A stretch of DNA of 64,000 nucleotides from Acidovorax sp. KKS102 (GCF_000302535.1 NC_018708.1:1178001-1242000), one strand, 5' to 3'. Shown: positions 36,963 to 48,598, counted from the stretch's first letter. Notes: generated by a model not told the origin, from the sequence alone. Made by a program: numbers and translations.

Positions 36963-39152
36963 ATGCCACCGACCGCACCCGTGACTGCCGCGCTGCATCG
37001 CCGTGCCGGCCCTTCGGCGGGTGCTGGGGTCGGGCCGTCAGCGCCGCAGCCCTCGGGCGCCGCGGCGGCGTGGTCTGCGGCGGCGGTCACCGTGCCCCAT
37101 GCCGTGGGGCTGGGGCTGCTGGCGTTTGCGCCGCTGGCGGGTGAGCATTCTCTGGCCGCGCTGGCGTTGTGGTCGTCCGCGTTACCCGGCCTGCTGCTGA
37201 CCTTGGCGACGCCCCGTGCCGGAGTGGTGTATGCACCGACCACGGTGGTGGCATTGCTGTTTGCTGCCGTGCTGGCGACTGCCCACGGTGCGGCCCCCAG
37301 CCTGGGCCTGAGCGCGCGCCAGGTGCTGGCGGTCAGCGGTGCCACGGTGGCTTTGGCCTTTGTGTTCCAGTGGCTGCTGGGGGCGTTACGGCTGGCGTCG
37401 GTGGCACGGTTTCTTCCCATCTCGGTCACCCACGGGTTTGCAGCCGGTGTGGGCTTGTCGATGGTGGTGGGACAGGTGCGCAATGGTTTTGGCGCGGGGG
37501 CTGATGCGTTGTGGGACGCACGCACCGGCTGGCACCTGCTGGCGGCTCTGGCCGTGGTGGTGCTGGCCTGGGGGCTGCGCCGGCGCTGGCCCCGCATGCC
37601 GGGGCTGCTGTCGGCGGTGGCCGTGGTGGCACTGGCCGTGGCGCTGGCAGGGGTATGGGGCGTGGGGCTGGGCAGCGTGTTCGTGCCAGCCGTGCCGCCC
37701 AGCGTGTTTGCCTGGCCCATGTTGCCCGACTGGACGGGCATTCCCTGGATGGCCCTGGCCCGGCAACAGGGCTCGGCCCTGGTGGTGTTGGCGTTGCTGA
37801 TGGCGCTGGTCAACAGCCTGGAGATTCTGGTGTTCAACCAGGAGCTGGAGCTGGACCACGGCCTGCGCGGCAACGCCAACCTGGCCCTGCGCCGCGAGAG
37901 CCTGTTGGGTGCGCTGTGCGGGCTCGTGGGCATGATTCCGGCGTCAACCAGCGCTTCGCGTTCGCGCATCGTGCTGGCGCAGGCGGGGGCCTCGCGCGAC
38001 GCCCCGCGCTGGCACGCCGCCATCATGCTGGGGGTGGCGGTTACCGGCGCGTGGTGGCTGCACTGGGTGCCCATGGCCTGTCTGGCAGGGGGGTTGGTGC
38101 TGGCGGGCCTGATGCAGGTGCCGGGGCTCATGTGGTCGCTGGGCTACGCCCGCCGGTCGCGGGTGACCTGGGCGCAAAGCTGGCTGGTGGCGCTGGTGTT
38201 TGCGGTGATGGGGGGCGTGGGGGCGCTGGTGGCTGGCCTGGTGGTGGCCACGTTTGTGCTGCTGCACGACTCTGCCGCCACGGTGCTGCGCCACGTTCGC
38301 CTGGATGGCGAGCTGCGCTCGCGGCGCTTGCGCCGTGCCGGGTCGGACAGCTGGCTGACGCCGCGCATGAACCAGGTGGCCGTGTTTGAACTGCAAGGCG
38401 TGATGTCTTTTGGGGTGGCCGCCCACCTGGCCGAGCAGGTGCGCATGCTGCTGCTGCCGCGCCATCGCTGGGTCATTCTGGACGCGGGCCGTGTGCCTGC
38501 GTGGGACAGTACGGCAATGGCCCAACTGCGGGCGCTGGTGCGTGACCTGGACCAGCAGGGCATCGCCGCAGCCGTGGCAGCCCTGGACCCCATGGCCGCC
38601 GAGCATGCCGGAGAGCATGTGCGCGCCTTTGCCGACCTGGACCGGGCGCTGGAATGGGCCGAGGTGGGCATCCTGTCGCAGCGGCCCATCGAGCAACGCC
38701 CCGCGCACCCCGAGCGCGATGTGCTGGGCGAGGTGGGCGAGGGCGTGCCCAAGGCCGCTGCCGAGGCCTTGCAGGCGCTGCTGGTGCCGCAGGCCGTTGC
38801 ACCCCATGGTGTGGTGTTCCATGCGGGGGATACGGACCATGACCTTCTCGTGGTCAAGTCCGGCCACATCACGCTGGTCACCCAGTGGCCGCCCGACAAG
38901 GGCTTGCGTCTGGCCACCGTCGGTCCGGGCATGGCGTTTGGCGAGATGGCCTTCCTCAACGGTGCGGCCCGCAGTGCCTGCGCGGGCGCCGAACGTGGCC
39001 CGGCGCACCTGGTGCGGTTGTCGCGCGCGCATTTCGATGCCTGGGCCCGGCAGTATCCCGAGGCGGCCCTCACGGTGATGAACAACCTGGCCCAGATCGG
39101 CGCCCGGCGCCTGGCGGTGACCACGCGGCAGCTGCGGGCAGTGCTGGAGTAA
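36963..39152 (+). CDS. SulP-type anion transporter fused to STAS and cyclic-nucleotide-binding domains
   Basis: About 729 residues from the ATG at 36963 (a TTG lies five codons upstream). Residues 40-440 form the multi-pass SulP core, with SVTHGFAAGVGLSMVVGQ and LCGLVGMIPASTSASRSRI. A cytoplasmic STAS domain follows (about 480-570, NQVAVFELQGVMSFG and WVILDAGRVPAWDSTAMAQL). The last 150 residues are a cNMP-binding domain (HDLLVVKSGHITLV, PGMAFGEMAFLNGAARSACA). The anion carried, sulfate or bicarbonate being usual, is not decided by sequence. The added nucleotide-binding domain suggests direct control of transport by a cyclic nucleotide. Confidence 0.9.
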   Translation: MPPTAPVTAALHRRAGPSAGAGVGPSAPQPSGAAAAWSAAAVTVPHAVGLGLLAFAPLAGEHSLAALALWSSALPGLLLTLATPRAGVVYAPTTVVALLFAAVLATAHGAAPSLGLSARQVLAVSGATVALAFVFQWLLGALRLASVARFLPISVTHGFAAGVGLSMVVGQVRNGFGAGADALWDARTGWHLLAALAVVVLAWGLRRRWPRMPGLLSAVAVVALAVALAGVWGVGLGSVFVPAVPPSVFAWPMLPDWTGIPWMALARQQGSALVVLALLMALVNSLEILVFNQELELDHGLRGNANLALRRESLLGALCGLVGMIPASTSASRSRIVLAQAGASRDAPRWHAAIMLGVAVTGAWWLHWVPMACLAGGLVLAGLMQVPGLMWSLGYARRSRVTWAQSWLVALVFAVMGGVGALVAGLVVATFVLLHDSAATVLRHVRLDGELRSRRLRRAGSDSWLTPRMNQVAVFELQGVMSFGVAAHLAEQVRMLLLPRHRWVILDAGRVPAWDSTAMAQLRALVRDLDQQGIAAAVAALDPMAAEHAGEHVRAFADLDRALEWAEVGILSQRPIEQRPAHPERDVLGEVGEGVPKAAAEALQALLVPQAVAPHGVVFHAGDTDHDLLVVKSGHITLVTQWPPDKGLRLATVGPGMAFGEMAFLNGAARSACAGAERGPAHLVRLSRAHFDAWARQYPEAALTVMNNLAQIGARRLAVTTRQLRAVLE

Positions 39153-39277
39153 AGGGGCACAGGGCATCGGGTGTCGATGTGTGGTTGTCCCACACGCGCT
39201 GCAGGCGCATGACAAGCCCGGATTTCTATAATCCAAGGCTTCCCGACACCGCCTGGCAACCTCTTCTTGCCAACCCC

Positions 39278-39700
39278 ATGGAATCCACCCCCTCGTCCTC
39301 CGCCGCAGAGGCCCCCGTGGCCGCCACACCTTTTGAATGGATCGGCGGCGAAGAATGCGTGCGCGCCCTGACCGAGCGCTTCTACGACCTGATGGACCTC
39401 GAGCCCGGCTACGCCGAGCTGCGTGCCGCCCATGGCAGCGATCTGGGCCAGGCCCGGCAAAAGCTGTTCATGTTTCTGTGCGGCTGGCTGGGCGGGCCGT
39501 CGTACTACACCGACCAGTTTGGCCACCCCCGCCTGCGTGCGCGCCACATGCCGTTTGCCATCGGCATCAAGGAGCGCGACCAGTGGGTGGCCTGCATGGA
39601 CCAGGCCATGGGCGAGACCGGCGTGCCCACCGACCTGCGCGTGCGGCTGAAGGAAAGCTTCATGGGCACGGCCGACTGGATGCGCAACAAAGGGGTGTAG
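39278..39700 (+). CDS. Group II truncated haemoglobin
   Basis: A 140-residue 2/2 haemoglobin. Key positions are Tyr36 in RFYDLM (B10), the proximal His90 in RLRARHMPF (F8) and Trp103 in DQWVACM (G8), the hallmark of group II. Such proteins bind oxygen or nitric oxide in the cytoplasm. A TATAAT sequence at 39227-39232 is a plausible -10 element. The frame continues upstream without a ribosome site, so the ATG at 39278 is used. Confidence 0.92.
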   Translation: MESTPSSSAAEAPVAATPFEWIGGEECVRALTERFYDLMDLEPGYAELRAAHGSDLGQARQKLFMFLCGWLGGPSYYTDQFGHPRLRARHMPFAIGIKERDQWVACMDQAMGETGVPTDLRVRLKESFMGTADWMRNKGV

Positions 39701-39778
39701 CCAGCCCGCAAGGCGGCCTCTTTGGCGCTCTTGAATGGCGCCCTTGTGTGTTTTCTGGGGCTTCGTCCACAGGCTCCA

Positions 39779-40050
39779 AGAACGTGTTCATGTTCTCGCA
39801 GGGGATCGCGTTGGCGCGCAATCGGGATGAGTGGATGTTTCGGATGCGCCGCATGGGCTCGCGCCCATGCAAGCAGCCGGGGCGTCCAATCGCCCGATTT
39901 CGCACCAACCCTGCGGGCAGTGGTCTTTGCGGGCGGTCTGCGGCGTTGCGGCGATCGCCAATAGCCGAGCTATTGGCTGCGCACCGCGCCTTGCATCCCC
40001 TCCCGCAAAGACCACTGCGCGACCCCTGGGAGATCGTGAACACGTTCTAA
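39779..40050. repeat. 272-bp nested inverted-repeat element
   Basis: The outer arms (39,779-39,805 and about 40,024-40,050) share AGAACGTGTTCA and CAGGGG in inverted orientation with three mismatches. Nested inside, GCAGTGGTCTTTGCGGG (39,917-39,933) is a perfect 17-bp inverted match to 40,002-40,018, and at the centre CCAATAG/CTATTGG (39,958-39,976) forms a 7-bp stem. The element fills the 383-bp gap between the haemoglobin and lemA genes. I find no credible gene in it and no transposase. Confidence 0.75.
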
Positions 40051-40083
40051 GATGCTCCCTCCAACAAATTCAGGAGGTGGGGT

Positions 40084-40677
40084 ATGTCGGCAACTGCATG
40101 GGTCGTGGTCGTTGTGCTGGTCGCGGTGGGGTTGTGGGCTGTGGCGGTCTACAACCGGCTGGTGCAGTTGCGCAACCGCATTGCCAACGCGTTTGGTCAG
40201 ATCGATGTGCAGCTCAAGCGTCGGTATGACCTGATTCCCAATCTGGTGGAGGTGGCGCGCGGCTATCTCGCGCACGAGGCCGCCACGCTGGAGGCCGTCA
40301 TCAAGGCCCGCAGCCAGGCGCAGGGAGCAGCTGCAGCGGTGCGTGCCGCACCGCAAAGCGCCAGCGCCATGGGCGCGCTGGCAGCGGCAGAGGGCGTACT
40401 CGGCGGCAGCTTGGGCCGCCTGATGGTGGTGGCCGAGAGTTACCCTGAACTCAAGGCCGACGCCACCATGCAGTCGCTGTCCGAAGAAATCACCAGCACT
40501 GAAAACCGCCTCGGTTTTGCACGTCAGGCCTACAACGACCAGGCGCTGGAGTTCAACGATGCGGCGGCGCAGTTCCCGGACCTCATCGTCGCGCGCCTGC
40601 TGGGTTTTGCGCCTGCGCCCATGCTGGCGTCCACGCAGTCCGACGAAGAGCGCGCCGCGCCCCGGGTGAAGTTCTGA
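40084..40677 (+). CDS. LemA-family protein
   Basis: A 197-residue membrane-anchored protein. One N-terminal membrane segment (residues 3-22) is followed by a helical bundle with the family signature NAFGQIDVQLKRRYDLIPNL and the later AENRL-type segment (STENRLGFARQAYNDQALEF). The function of LemA proteins is not settled, though they are frequently encoded beside M48 or TPM-domain membrane peptidases, as here. The start follows a strong AGGAGG site and the stop lies 19 bases before the M48 gene, so the pair is an operon. Confidence 0.93.
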   Translation: MSATAWVVVVVLVAVGLWAVAVYNRLVQLRNRIANAFGQIDVQLKRRYDLIPNLVEVARGYLAHEAATLEAVIKARSQAQGAAAAVRAAPQSASAMGALAAAEGVLGGSLGRLMVVAESYPELKADATMQSLSEEITSTENRLGFARQAYNDQALEFNDAAAQFPDLIVARLLGFAPAPMLASTQSDEERAAPRVKF

Positions 40678-40696
40678 CCCTTCCGCTTCCATTCGC

Positions 40697-41788
40697 ATGA
40701 AGTTCTGGGATCACCAGCACAACGCGCGCAGCGAGACGCGTCGCTTGCTGCTGGGTTTTGCCTTCGCTGTGGTCGTTCTGGTAGCGGCCGTGCATGCGGC
40801 CCTGGCGCTGGCCTGGTGGCTGATGGTGGCGGTGCTGCCCGTGCACTTGCCCTTCCCCCAAGGTTTTCTGGCTGCCAATGTGGGGGTCTCGCTGATGCTG
40901 GTGCTGGGCGGCTGGTGGGTAGAGACGTCCAACTTGCGTGCAGGTGGTGTCAAGCTGGCACAGCGTGTGGGCGCGCGCGAGTTGCGCCCGTCGCTGTCGC
41001 ACGCCGAGCAGCGGCTGTCCAACATCGTGGACGAGCTGTGCATTGCCGCGCACATGCCGCGCCCGCAGATCATGGTCATGCCGCGCACCGATGCCATCAA
41101 CGCGTTCGCTGCCGGGTGGGACGAGAGCGACGCCGTCATTGCCGTGACGCAGGGCGCCCTGGACTACCTCACCCGCGAAGAGATGCAGGGCATGGTGGCG
41201 CATGAGCTGAGCCATCTACACGAGGGCGACACTCGCCTGAAGATGCGCCTGGCGGGCATGGTGTTCGGGCTGGAGCTGGTCTACAACTTTGGCGACACGA
41301 TGCGCGAGCGCCGGGGCCTGGCCTGGTGGTTCGGTTCGGCCATCATGGTGGCGGGCTTTGCGGGCTGGCTCACCGGCCGCATGCTCAAGGCCGCCGTATC
41401 GCGACAGCGCGAATATCTGGCCGACGCACGCGCGGTGCAATGGACCCGCAGCCGCGATGGCCTGGGTGGTGTGCTGCGCAAGGTCATGGCCCAGCGCCGC
41501 GACACCCCGGCCGGGTATGCCGAGAACCCCGTCCACACCGGCCTGGCCCACCCGGCCGTGCAGCACATGCTGCTGGTGGACGTACCCGGCCGCAGCCGCA
41601 TGGAGCGCTGGCTGGATACCCACCCCACGCTCGACGACCGCGTGCAGCGCGTGTATGGCCGCCGCATGCAGCCTTTGCCCGCCGTGCCCGTGCATGCAGG
41701 GCATGAATCGGCGCGGCGTGACGAGGGTGGGGCGCCCGGCACCGTGTCGATCGCCTCGCTGGTAGACCCTTTTGCGCGCTTCATGTAG
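40697..41788 (+). CDS. M48-family membrane zinc metallopeptidase (HtpX-like)
   Basis: A 363-residue peptidase. Two membrane segments near the N-terminus (about 18-45 and 55-75) precede the catalytic domain with the zinc motif HELSH and the NAFAAGWDESDAVIAVTQGA block; two further hydrophobic segments follow (WFGSAIMVAGFAGWLTG) and the third ligand is in REYLADARAV. This layout is that of HtpX/Ste24-type proteases in membrane protein quality control. It follows lemA closely and precedes the ridA gene by 35 bases. Confidence 0.9.
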   Translation: MKFWDHQHNARSETRRLLLGFAFAVVVLVAAVHAALALAWWLMVAVLPVHLPFPQGFLAANVGVSLMLVLGGWWVETSNLRAGGVKLAQRVGARELRPSLSHAEQRLSNIVDELCIAAHMPRPQIMVMPRTDAINAFAAGWDESDAVIAVTQGALDYLTREEMQGMVAHELSHLHEGDTRLKMRLAGMVFGLELVYNFGDTMRERRGLAWWFGSAIMVAGFAGWLTGRMLKAAVSRQREYLADARAVQWTRSRDGLGGVLRKVMAQRRDTPAGYAENPVHTGLAHPAVQHMLLVDVPGRSRMERWLDTHPTLDDRVQRVYGRRMQPLPAVPVHAGHESARRDEGGAPGTVSIASLVDPFARFM

Positions 41789-41823
41789 CCCGCTGCGAAG
41801 GCCGCAGTTTTTTCAGGAGACCC

Positions 41824-42303
41824 ATGTCCATGTCACGCGACGCGAGATTTCAGGAACAAGCCCAGGCGCTGGGCTACCGATTTGATGGCGAGATCAAGAT
41901 TGGTGGCAACTACGTCCCGCTCGTGCGCGACGGCCACCACATCTACCTGAGCGGGCAGATCCCGCGCGTGGGCGACACCGTGGTGGTCACGGGCGCTGCC
42001 GGGGCGGTCGCCACGCTGGCCGATGCGCAAAAAGCCGCGAAGGTGTGTGTGATGCGGGCGCTGGCGCTGCTGCAGCGCGCCTTGGATTCGCTGGACGCCG
42101 TGCAGTCCATCCTGCGCATCACTGTGTACGTGCAGTCGGCGCCTGCCTTCACGCAGCAAAGCGAGGTGGCCGACGGTGCCTCCGAGGTGCTGTTTGCCGT
42201 GCTGGGCGAGGCTGGTGCCCACACCCGCACCTCGGTGGGTGTGCTGCAGCTGCCCAAGAACGCGACGGTGGAGGTGGACTTGATCGCGTCGGTGGCGCCA
42301 TGA
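41824..42303 (+). CDS. RidA-family protein
   Basis: A 159-residue member of the RidA/YjgF/UK114 group (the longer YjgH-like type), with the HHIYLSGQIPRVGD strand and the C-terminal RTSVGVLQLPKNATVEVDL segment. RidA proteins hydrolyse reactive enamine/imine intermediates. The usual catalytic arginine is represented in the HTRTSVG segment. The stop overlaps the next gene (ATGA at 42300-42303), so it is coupled to the GFA protein. Confidence 0.88.
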   Translation: MSMSRDARFQEQAQALGYRFDGEIKIGGNYVPLVRDGHHIYLSGQIPRVGDTVVVTGAAGAVATLADAQKAAKVCVMRALALLQRALDSLDAVQSILRITVYVQSAPAFTQQSEVADGASEVLFAVLGEAGAHTRTSVGVLQLPKNATVEVDLIASVAP

Positions 42304-42713
42304 CGACGCCTGCTGCTGTGCACCGAGGTAGTTGCCTGTGTGGTGGCGTGCGTTACGAGACCACGGCGCCATTGCAGGGTGCATCGCACTGCCACTGCTC
42401 GATGTGCCGCAAGGCGCATGGTGCGGCGTTTGGCAGCTATGGCAGCGTGTTGCGTGTGCACCATCGCTTCGTGTCTGGGCAAGGGCTGACGCGCACCTAC
42501 CGGTCTTCGCCCCAGGTCATGCGCACGTTTTGCTCGGTGTGTGGCTCGCCCTTGCTGTGGCACAGCGAAGGCCCCTATAGCGAGTGGGTGGCCGTGCCGC
42601 TGGGTACCTTGGACACCGCCTACGAGACCCCGCCCCAAAAGCACATCCATGTGGCCTCCAAAGCCGCATGGGTAGTGATCTGTGATGGTTTTCGGCAAGA
42701 GGCCGAAGGATAG
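42300..42713 (+). CDS. GFA-family (CENP-V/GFA domain) zinc protein
   Basis: A 137-residue protein with the full set of zinc ligands of the glutathione-dependent formaldehyde-activating fold: CLCGG near residue 12, HCHCSMCRKAHGA near 31 and FCSVCGSPL near 78. Despite the family name most members have no proven enzyme activity. It overlaps ridA by four bases and is followed after 11 bases by a small conserved-type gene, giving a three-gene unit. Confidence 0.9.
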   Translation: MTTPAAVHRGSCLCGGVRYETTAPLQGASHCHCSMCRKAHGAAFGSYGSVLRVHHRFVSGQGLTRTYRSSPQVMRTFCSVCGSPLLWHSEGPYSEWVAVPLGTLDTAYETPPQKHIHVASKAAWVVICDGFRQEAEG

Positions 42714-42724
42714 ATCGGTACCCC

Positions 42725-42958
42725 ATGGCAGCACCGTTGAACGCTCACCCCCGTTTTAATGTTTTCGGTCGCATCGTCGAAGTGCGCCGCGAAGGTGCGC
42801 TGTGGCAGGCCTACCGAGTGGGCGCAGATGGCAAGCGCTCGCCGTCGGGCTTTGTGATCCCCGACTTTGTCCAAGAGCATGAGCTGGCACAGTTTCTGGA
42901 AGACCTGTTCCACGAAAGCGCCTCGCCGCACAACGGCGACGTGTACCGTATCGATTGA
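42725..42958 (+). CDS. Small conserved protein (DUF7661-like)
   Basis: A 77-residue protein. The FNVFGRIVEVRREGALW start and the ELAQFLEDLFHESASP end resemble a family of small proteins I know as DUF7661; that assignment is from memory and should be checked. No signal or membrane segment. It follows the GFA gene closely in the same direction. Confidence 0.7.
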   Translation: MAAPLNAHPRFNVFGRIVEVRREGALWQAYRVGADGKRSPSGFVIPDFVQEHELAQFLEDLFHESASPHNGDVYRID

Positions 42959-43078
42959 GTCGCTGCAAGGCGCACTGACCGCAGCACGAGGCACAAGTGT
43001 TGCGGCCACGTTGCCACGTCACACCGCTGTCAAACCCGGCCCAGACACTCGGTCCCTTGTTTCAATTCGGGACTGTTC

Positions 43079-45145
<2,067 letters not shown>

Positions 45146-45233
45146 TCCTCCCCCTGCCGTTGTGGGTGCCGTGGCGGTGCGTGCGTTCGCAGCGCCGCCA
45201 CGGTGCGGTCTGTTGTAGAGCACAGAGTTGCTC

Positions 45234-45289
45234 TGTTTTTGATAGCTGCAAGCGCATATGGATCTGGCGCTTGCGGCTATTTTTATGAA
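45234..45289 (+). repeat. Dispersed palindromic repeat, copy H, at the end of the smr gene
   Basis: The segment reads GTTTTTGATAGCTGCAAGCG, then CATATGGATCTGGCGCTTGC and GGCTATTTTTATG. The stem GCAAGCGC/GCGCTTGC is perfect. Its right edge overlaps the stop codon of the reverse-strand smr gene. Confidence 0.85.
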
Positions 45290-46218
45290 TTTTTGCGCAA
45301 CACGGGTTGCAGCAGCACCACCAGGGCGCCCGCGCCGCCATCCATGGGCCGCGCCTGCACGAAGGCCAGCACCTCGTTCTTCTGCACCAGCCAGCGCTGT
45401 ACGCGGCCCTTGAGCACAGGGCTTTTGCCGGGCGAGCCCAGTCCCTTGCCATGCACCACGCGCACGCAGCGCAGGCCGATCTTGTGCGCCTGGCGGATGA
45501 ATTCACCCAGCGCCTCGCGCGCGTCGTCCACACGCAGGCCGTGCAAGTCCAGGTGGCGCTGAATGCTCCAGTGGCCGGAGCGCAGGCGGCGCGTCACTTC
45601 CACGCCGATGCCTGGGCGGCGAAAGCTGAGCTGGTCGTCGGTGTCCAGCAGGGTGCTCACGTCGAAGTCGTCGCTGATGGATTCGAGCAGCACCCGCTCC
45701 TCGTCCAGCCAGTGCTGCACCGGCAGCGGCGGCGGCAGGTGGCGCCGCAGCCGCGCCACATTGGGGTTGCGCAGCGGGGTGACAGGGCCCACGCTGCGGC
45801 TGAAGAGGTAGCGCTCGGCCTCGGCCCGTGCTGCCGCTTCGCGTCGGGCTTTGTCTTCGGCCTCGCGGCGCTCCTGCTCCTCGCGCAGGCGGCGGGCCAC
45901 GGTGGCCAGGTCCTGCAGCTGGGTGATGCGCTCACCCGCACGGCGCGGGGCCGGGGGGGCACGGCGGCGGGGTGGTGAAGGGCTCGCTGCGGCTGTGGGC
46001 CCGGCGGGGGCCTGGCGCAGCGGGCGCATCGCTGCCTTGGCGGCTGCCTTTTTGTCAGCCAGGCCTGCGCGCCGGGCGGACCGGGGTGCGCTGGGGGCCG
46101 GGGCGGCGGCTGTGGCTTCCACCGGGGGCGCCTTGCCGGGAACAGCGCGCGCAGCACGCGCCAGCGCGGCTTGCAGGGCCGTGGGCGGCTGGGCGGGTGT
46201 GGGGGCTGGGGCGGTCAC
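45283..46218 (-). CDS. Smr-domain protein
   Basis: A 311-residue protein. Residues 1-100 are alanine-, proline- and arginine-rich and disordered, followed by a charged coiled coil ([20 protein letters not shown]). The C-terminal Smr domain (about 220-305) has [15 protein letters not shown] and [10 protein letters not shown], the conserved HG motifs of MutS2-type nicking or RNA-binding domains. It overlaps the radC gene by four bases (ATGA), linking two DNA-maintenance-type proteins. Its actual substrate is not known. The stop codon falls in a dispersed repeat. Confidence 0.88.
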   Translation of the reverse strand: MTAPAPTPAQPPTALQAALARAARAVPGKAPPVEATAAAPAPSAPRSARRAGLADKKAAAKAAMRPLRQAPAGPTAAASPSPPRRRAPPAPRRAGERITQLQDLATVARRLREEQERREAEDKARREAAARAEAERYLFSRSVGPVTPLRNPNVARLRRHLPPPLPVQHWLDEERVLLESISDDFDVSTLLDTDDQLSFRRPGIGVEVTRRLRSGHWSIQRHLDLHGLRVDDAREALGEFIRQAHKIGLRCVRVVHGKGLGSPGKSPVLKGRVQRWLVQKNEVLAFVQARPMDGGAGALVVLLQPVLRKNS

Positions 46219-46928
46219 ACCAGGCCCTTTTCGGCCATCGACAGCGCCTGGCCCGGTGCCACGATCACATGGTCGAGCACGCGCACGTCCACGAGGGCCA
46301 GCGTGGTCTTCAGGGTCTGGGTCAGCGCCTCATCCGCACGGCTGGGTTGTACGCTGCCGCTCGGGTGGTTGTGGGCCAGCACCACGGCGGCGGCCTGGTG
46401 GTGCAGGGCGCGCAGCACCACCTCGCGCGGGTACACGCTGGTCTGCGTGAGCGTGCCGCGAAACAGCTCCTCCAGTGCCAGCAGGCGGTTTTGCGCATCG
46501 AGAAACAGCACCGCAAACACCTCGTGCCCCTTGGCGGCCAGGTGCAGTTGCAGGTAGTGCTTGACGGTGTCGGGGGAGTCGAACACTTCGCGTTCGCGCA
46601 ACTGCTGGGCCAGTGCACGGCGGGCCAGCTCCAGCACTGCCACCAGTTCGGCGCGTTTGGCGGGGCCCAGGCCCTTGATGCGCTCCAGGTCGGACGCGCT
46701 GGTGTGCAGCAGCCCGGCAATGCCGCCAAAACCGCCGGTGACGGCGCCCGTGTCCGGGTCAATGCCGGGCGGGTCCAGCAGCTCCTGCGCCATCTGCAGC
46801 ACGCCCTTGCCCACGATGCCGGTGCGCAGCAGGATGGCCAGCAGCTCGGCATCGGCCAGCGCAGCGGGGCCGCGCGCCAGCAGTTTTTCGCGGGGCTGGG
46901 CGTCAGCGGGCAGGTCTTTGAGGGGCAT
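46215..46928 (-). CDS. radC: RadC-family JAB/MPN protein
   Basis: A 237-residue protein. An N-terminal helix-hairpin-helix region ([20 protein letters not shown]) is followed by a JAMM metalloprotease-type domain with the motif HNHPSG and the SxxxxxxD remainder in [14 protein letters not shown]. The role of RadC is unsettled; the original link to DNA repair has been questioned. The ATG at 46928 is preferred to the long upstream extension, which runs over the slpA promoter. It is coupled to the smr gene and divergent from slpA. Confidence 0.92.
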   Translation of the reverse strand: MPLKDLPADAQPREKLLARGPAALADAELLAILLRTGIVGKGVLQMAQELLDPPGIDPDTGAVTGGFGGIAGLLHTSASDLERIKGLGPAKRAELVAVLELARRALAQQLREREVFDSPDTVKHYLQLHLAAKGHEVFAVLFLDAQNRLLALEELFRGTLTQTSVYPREVVLRALHHQAAAVVLAHNHPSGSVQPSRADEALTQTLKTTLALVDVRVLDHVIVAPGQALSMAEKGLV

Positions 46929-47016
46929 GGCGCAGGGTCTTTGACACCCGTCAGGGGCCGACGGGCGTAGGGCTTTGCCCGGTTTTCTACAATCGTGGCA
47001 GTTTATCGGGACTCTC

Positions 47017-47481
47017 ATGACCTCTATTTCCACCCCCCTTCCCACCGTGCAGCCGGGCTCCTTTCTCACGCTGCACTACCGCCTGGCTGGCCCGGCGGGG
47101 GATGTGATCAACACCTTTGCCGACAAGCCGGCCACCCTGTCGCTGGGCACGGGTGAGCTGTCGCCCGCCATGGAGCAGCGCCTGCTGGGCCTGGCCGAGG
47201 GCACGCGCACCACGTTCGAGCTGCCTGCGGGCGAGGCTTTTGGCGAGCGCAACCCCGACATGCAGCAGTGGGTGGCGCGCAAGCTGATGAACGAGCTGGG
47301 CGACCCCGACGAAAAGTACAACGTGGGCGATGTGGTGCAGTTCCCCACGCCCGACGGCCAGGGCAGCTACGCCGGTGCCGTGATGCAGGTGCGTGAAGAC
47401 GGCGCCGTGCTGTTCGACTTCAACCACCCGCTGGCGGGCCAGCCCGTGACCTTTGAAGTGCAGCTGATCGGGATCCTGTGA
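47017..47481 (+). CDS. slpA: FKBP-type peptidyl-prolyl isomerase SlpA
   Basis: A 154-residue SlyD/SlpA-type isomerase. The [18 protein letters not shown] start, [17 protein letters not shown] block and [10 protein letters not shown] segment define the FKBP fold with its inserted IF domain; the histidine-rich metal tail of SlyD is absent, favouring SlpA. The stop overlaps the ispH start (TGATG at 47479-47483). This slpA-ispH pairing is common in proteobacteria. Confidence 0.92.
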   Translation: MTSISTPLPTVQPGSFLTLHYRLAGPAGDVINTFADKPATLSLGTGELSPAMEQRLLGLAEGTRTTFELPAGEAFGERNPDMQQWVARKLMNELGDPDEKYNVGDVVQFPTPDGQGSYAGAVMQVREDGAVLFDFNHPLAGQPVTFEVQLIGIL

Positions 47482-48476
47482 TGCTGGCGCCGAAAGAAAT
47501 CCTGCTGGCCGAGCCGCGCGGCTTTTGCGCCGGTGTGGACCGCGCCATCGAGATCGTGGAGCGCGCCATCCAGAAGTTTGGCGCCCCCATCTATGTGCGC
47601 CACGAAATCGTGCACAACACCTATGTGGTGAACGACCTCAAGGCCAAGGGCGCGATCTTCATTGAAGAGCTGTCCGACGTGCCGCCGGGCGCCACGTTGG
47701 TGTTCAGCGCCCACGGCGTGAGCAAGGCGGTACAGCAAGAGGCCGAGGCGCGTGGCTTCAGCATTTTTGACGCCACCTGCCCACTGGTGACCAAGGTGCA
47801 TGTCGAGGTCGCCAAGCTCGCCAAAGAGGGCTACGAGTTCATCATGATCGGCCACAAGGGCCACCCCGAGGTCGAGGGCACCATGGGCCAGCTCGACCAC
47901 GGTATCCACCTGGTGGAAGACGTGGAAGATGTGGCCCGCGTGCAGCCGGCGCAGACCGAGAAACTGGCCGTGGTCACGCAGACCACGCTGAGTGTGGACG
48001 ACGCCGCCGAAATCTCTGCCGCCGTGCGTGCGCGCTTTCCGAACGTGCGCGAACCCAAGCAGCAGGACATCTGCTACGCCACACAGAACCGGCAGGATGC
48101 CGTCAAGGTACTGAGCCCGCAGGTGGACGTGGTGATCGTGGTGGGCAGCCCCACCAGCTCCAACAGCAACCGCCTGCGCGAGCTGGCGGCCAAGCTGGGC
48201 ACCACGGCCTACATGGTGGACAGTGCCGACGAGCTGCAGGGCGAGTGGTTCAAGGGCCTTGCACGCGTAGGGCTGACCGCCGGAGCCTCGGCGCCAGAAA
48301 TCCTGGTGCAGCAGGTTATCGACCGCATCAAGGCGCTGGGCGCGGTATCGGTGCGCAGCATGGCGGGCATTGAGGAGACCATCAAGTTTCCGCTGCCCAA
48401 GGGGCTCAAGATCGACGCGGCCACGGGCCTGGAGATTCGCGAGCGCACACCCGAGACAGGGCCGTCTGGGCACTGA
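47481..48476 (+). CDS. ispH: 4-Hydroxy-3-methylbut-2-enyl diphosphate reductase
   Basis: A 331-residue iron-sulfur enzyme, last step of the MEP isoprenoid pathway, giving IPP and DMAPP. The three cluster cysteines are in [10 protein letters not shown] (Cys16), [11 protein letters not shown] and [11 protein letters not shown], and substrate histidines in RHEIVHN and [10 protein letters not shown]. The ATG at 47481 overlaps the slpA stop; a GTG one codon upstream is also open. A good terminator follows. Confidence 0.97.
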   Translation: MLAPKEILLAEPRGFCAGVDRAIEIVERAIQKFGAPIYVRHEIVHNTYVVNDLKAKGAIFIEELSDVPPGATLVFSAHGVSKAVQQEAEARGFSIFDATCPLVTKVHVEVAKLAKEGYEFIMIGHKGHPEVEGTMGQLDHGIHLVEDVEDVARVQPAQTEKLAVVTQTTLSVDDAAEISAAVRARFPNVREPKQQDICYATQNRQDAVKVLSPQVDVVIVVGSPTSSNSNRLRELAAKLGTTAYMVDSADELQGEWFKGLARVGLTAGASAPEILVQQVIDRIKALGAVSVRSMAGIEETIKFPLPKGLKIDAATGLEIRERTPETGPSGH

Positions 48477-48509
48477 CGGCGGCGTGCGAGGCCGCTGGTG
48501 ATCGTGCGA

Positions 48510-48533
48510 GGGCGCCGGTAGGTGCCCTTTTTT
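48510..48533 (+). terminator. Rho-independent terminator after ispH
   Basis: GGGCGCC and GGTGCCC form a 7-bp stem (one G-T pair) with a four-base loop, followed by six T residues. It lies 33 bases after the ispH stop. Confidence 0.85.
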
Positions 48534-48537
48534 ATTC

Positions 48538-48598
48538 ACTCCTGAATTGATAGCTGCTAGCGCATATTCCTCTAGCGCTAGCGGCCATTTTTATCCAA
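48538..48598 (+). repeat. Dispersed palindromic repeat, copy I (best-formed copy)
   Basis: The segment contains ATTGATAGCTGCTAGCGC, an 11-base spacer, then GCGCTAGCGGCCATTTTT. The stem GCTAGCGC/GCGCTAGC is perfect. It lies between the ispH terminator and the end of the reverse-strand CBS gene. Confidence 0.9.

Noticed and set aside
39337-40050. Frame covering the nested inverted-repeat element
   Set aside because: It overlaps the haemoglobin gene in another frame and then reads palindromic DNA; no ribosome site or homology.
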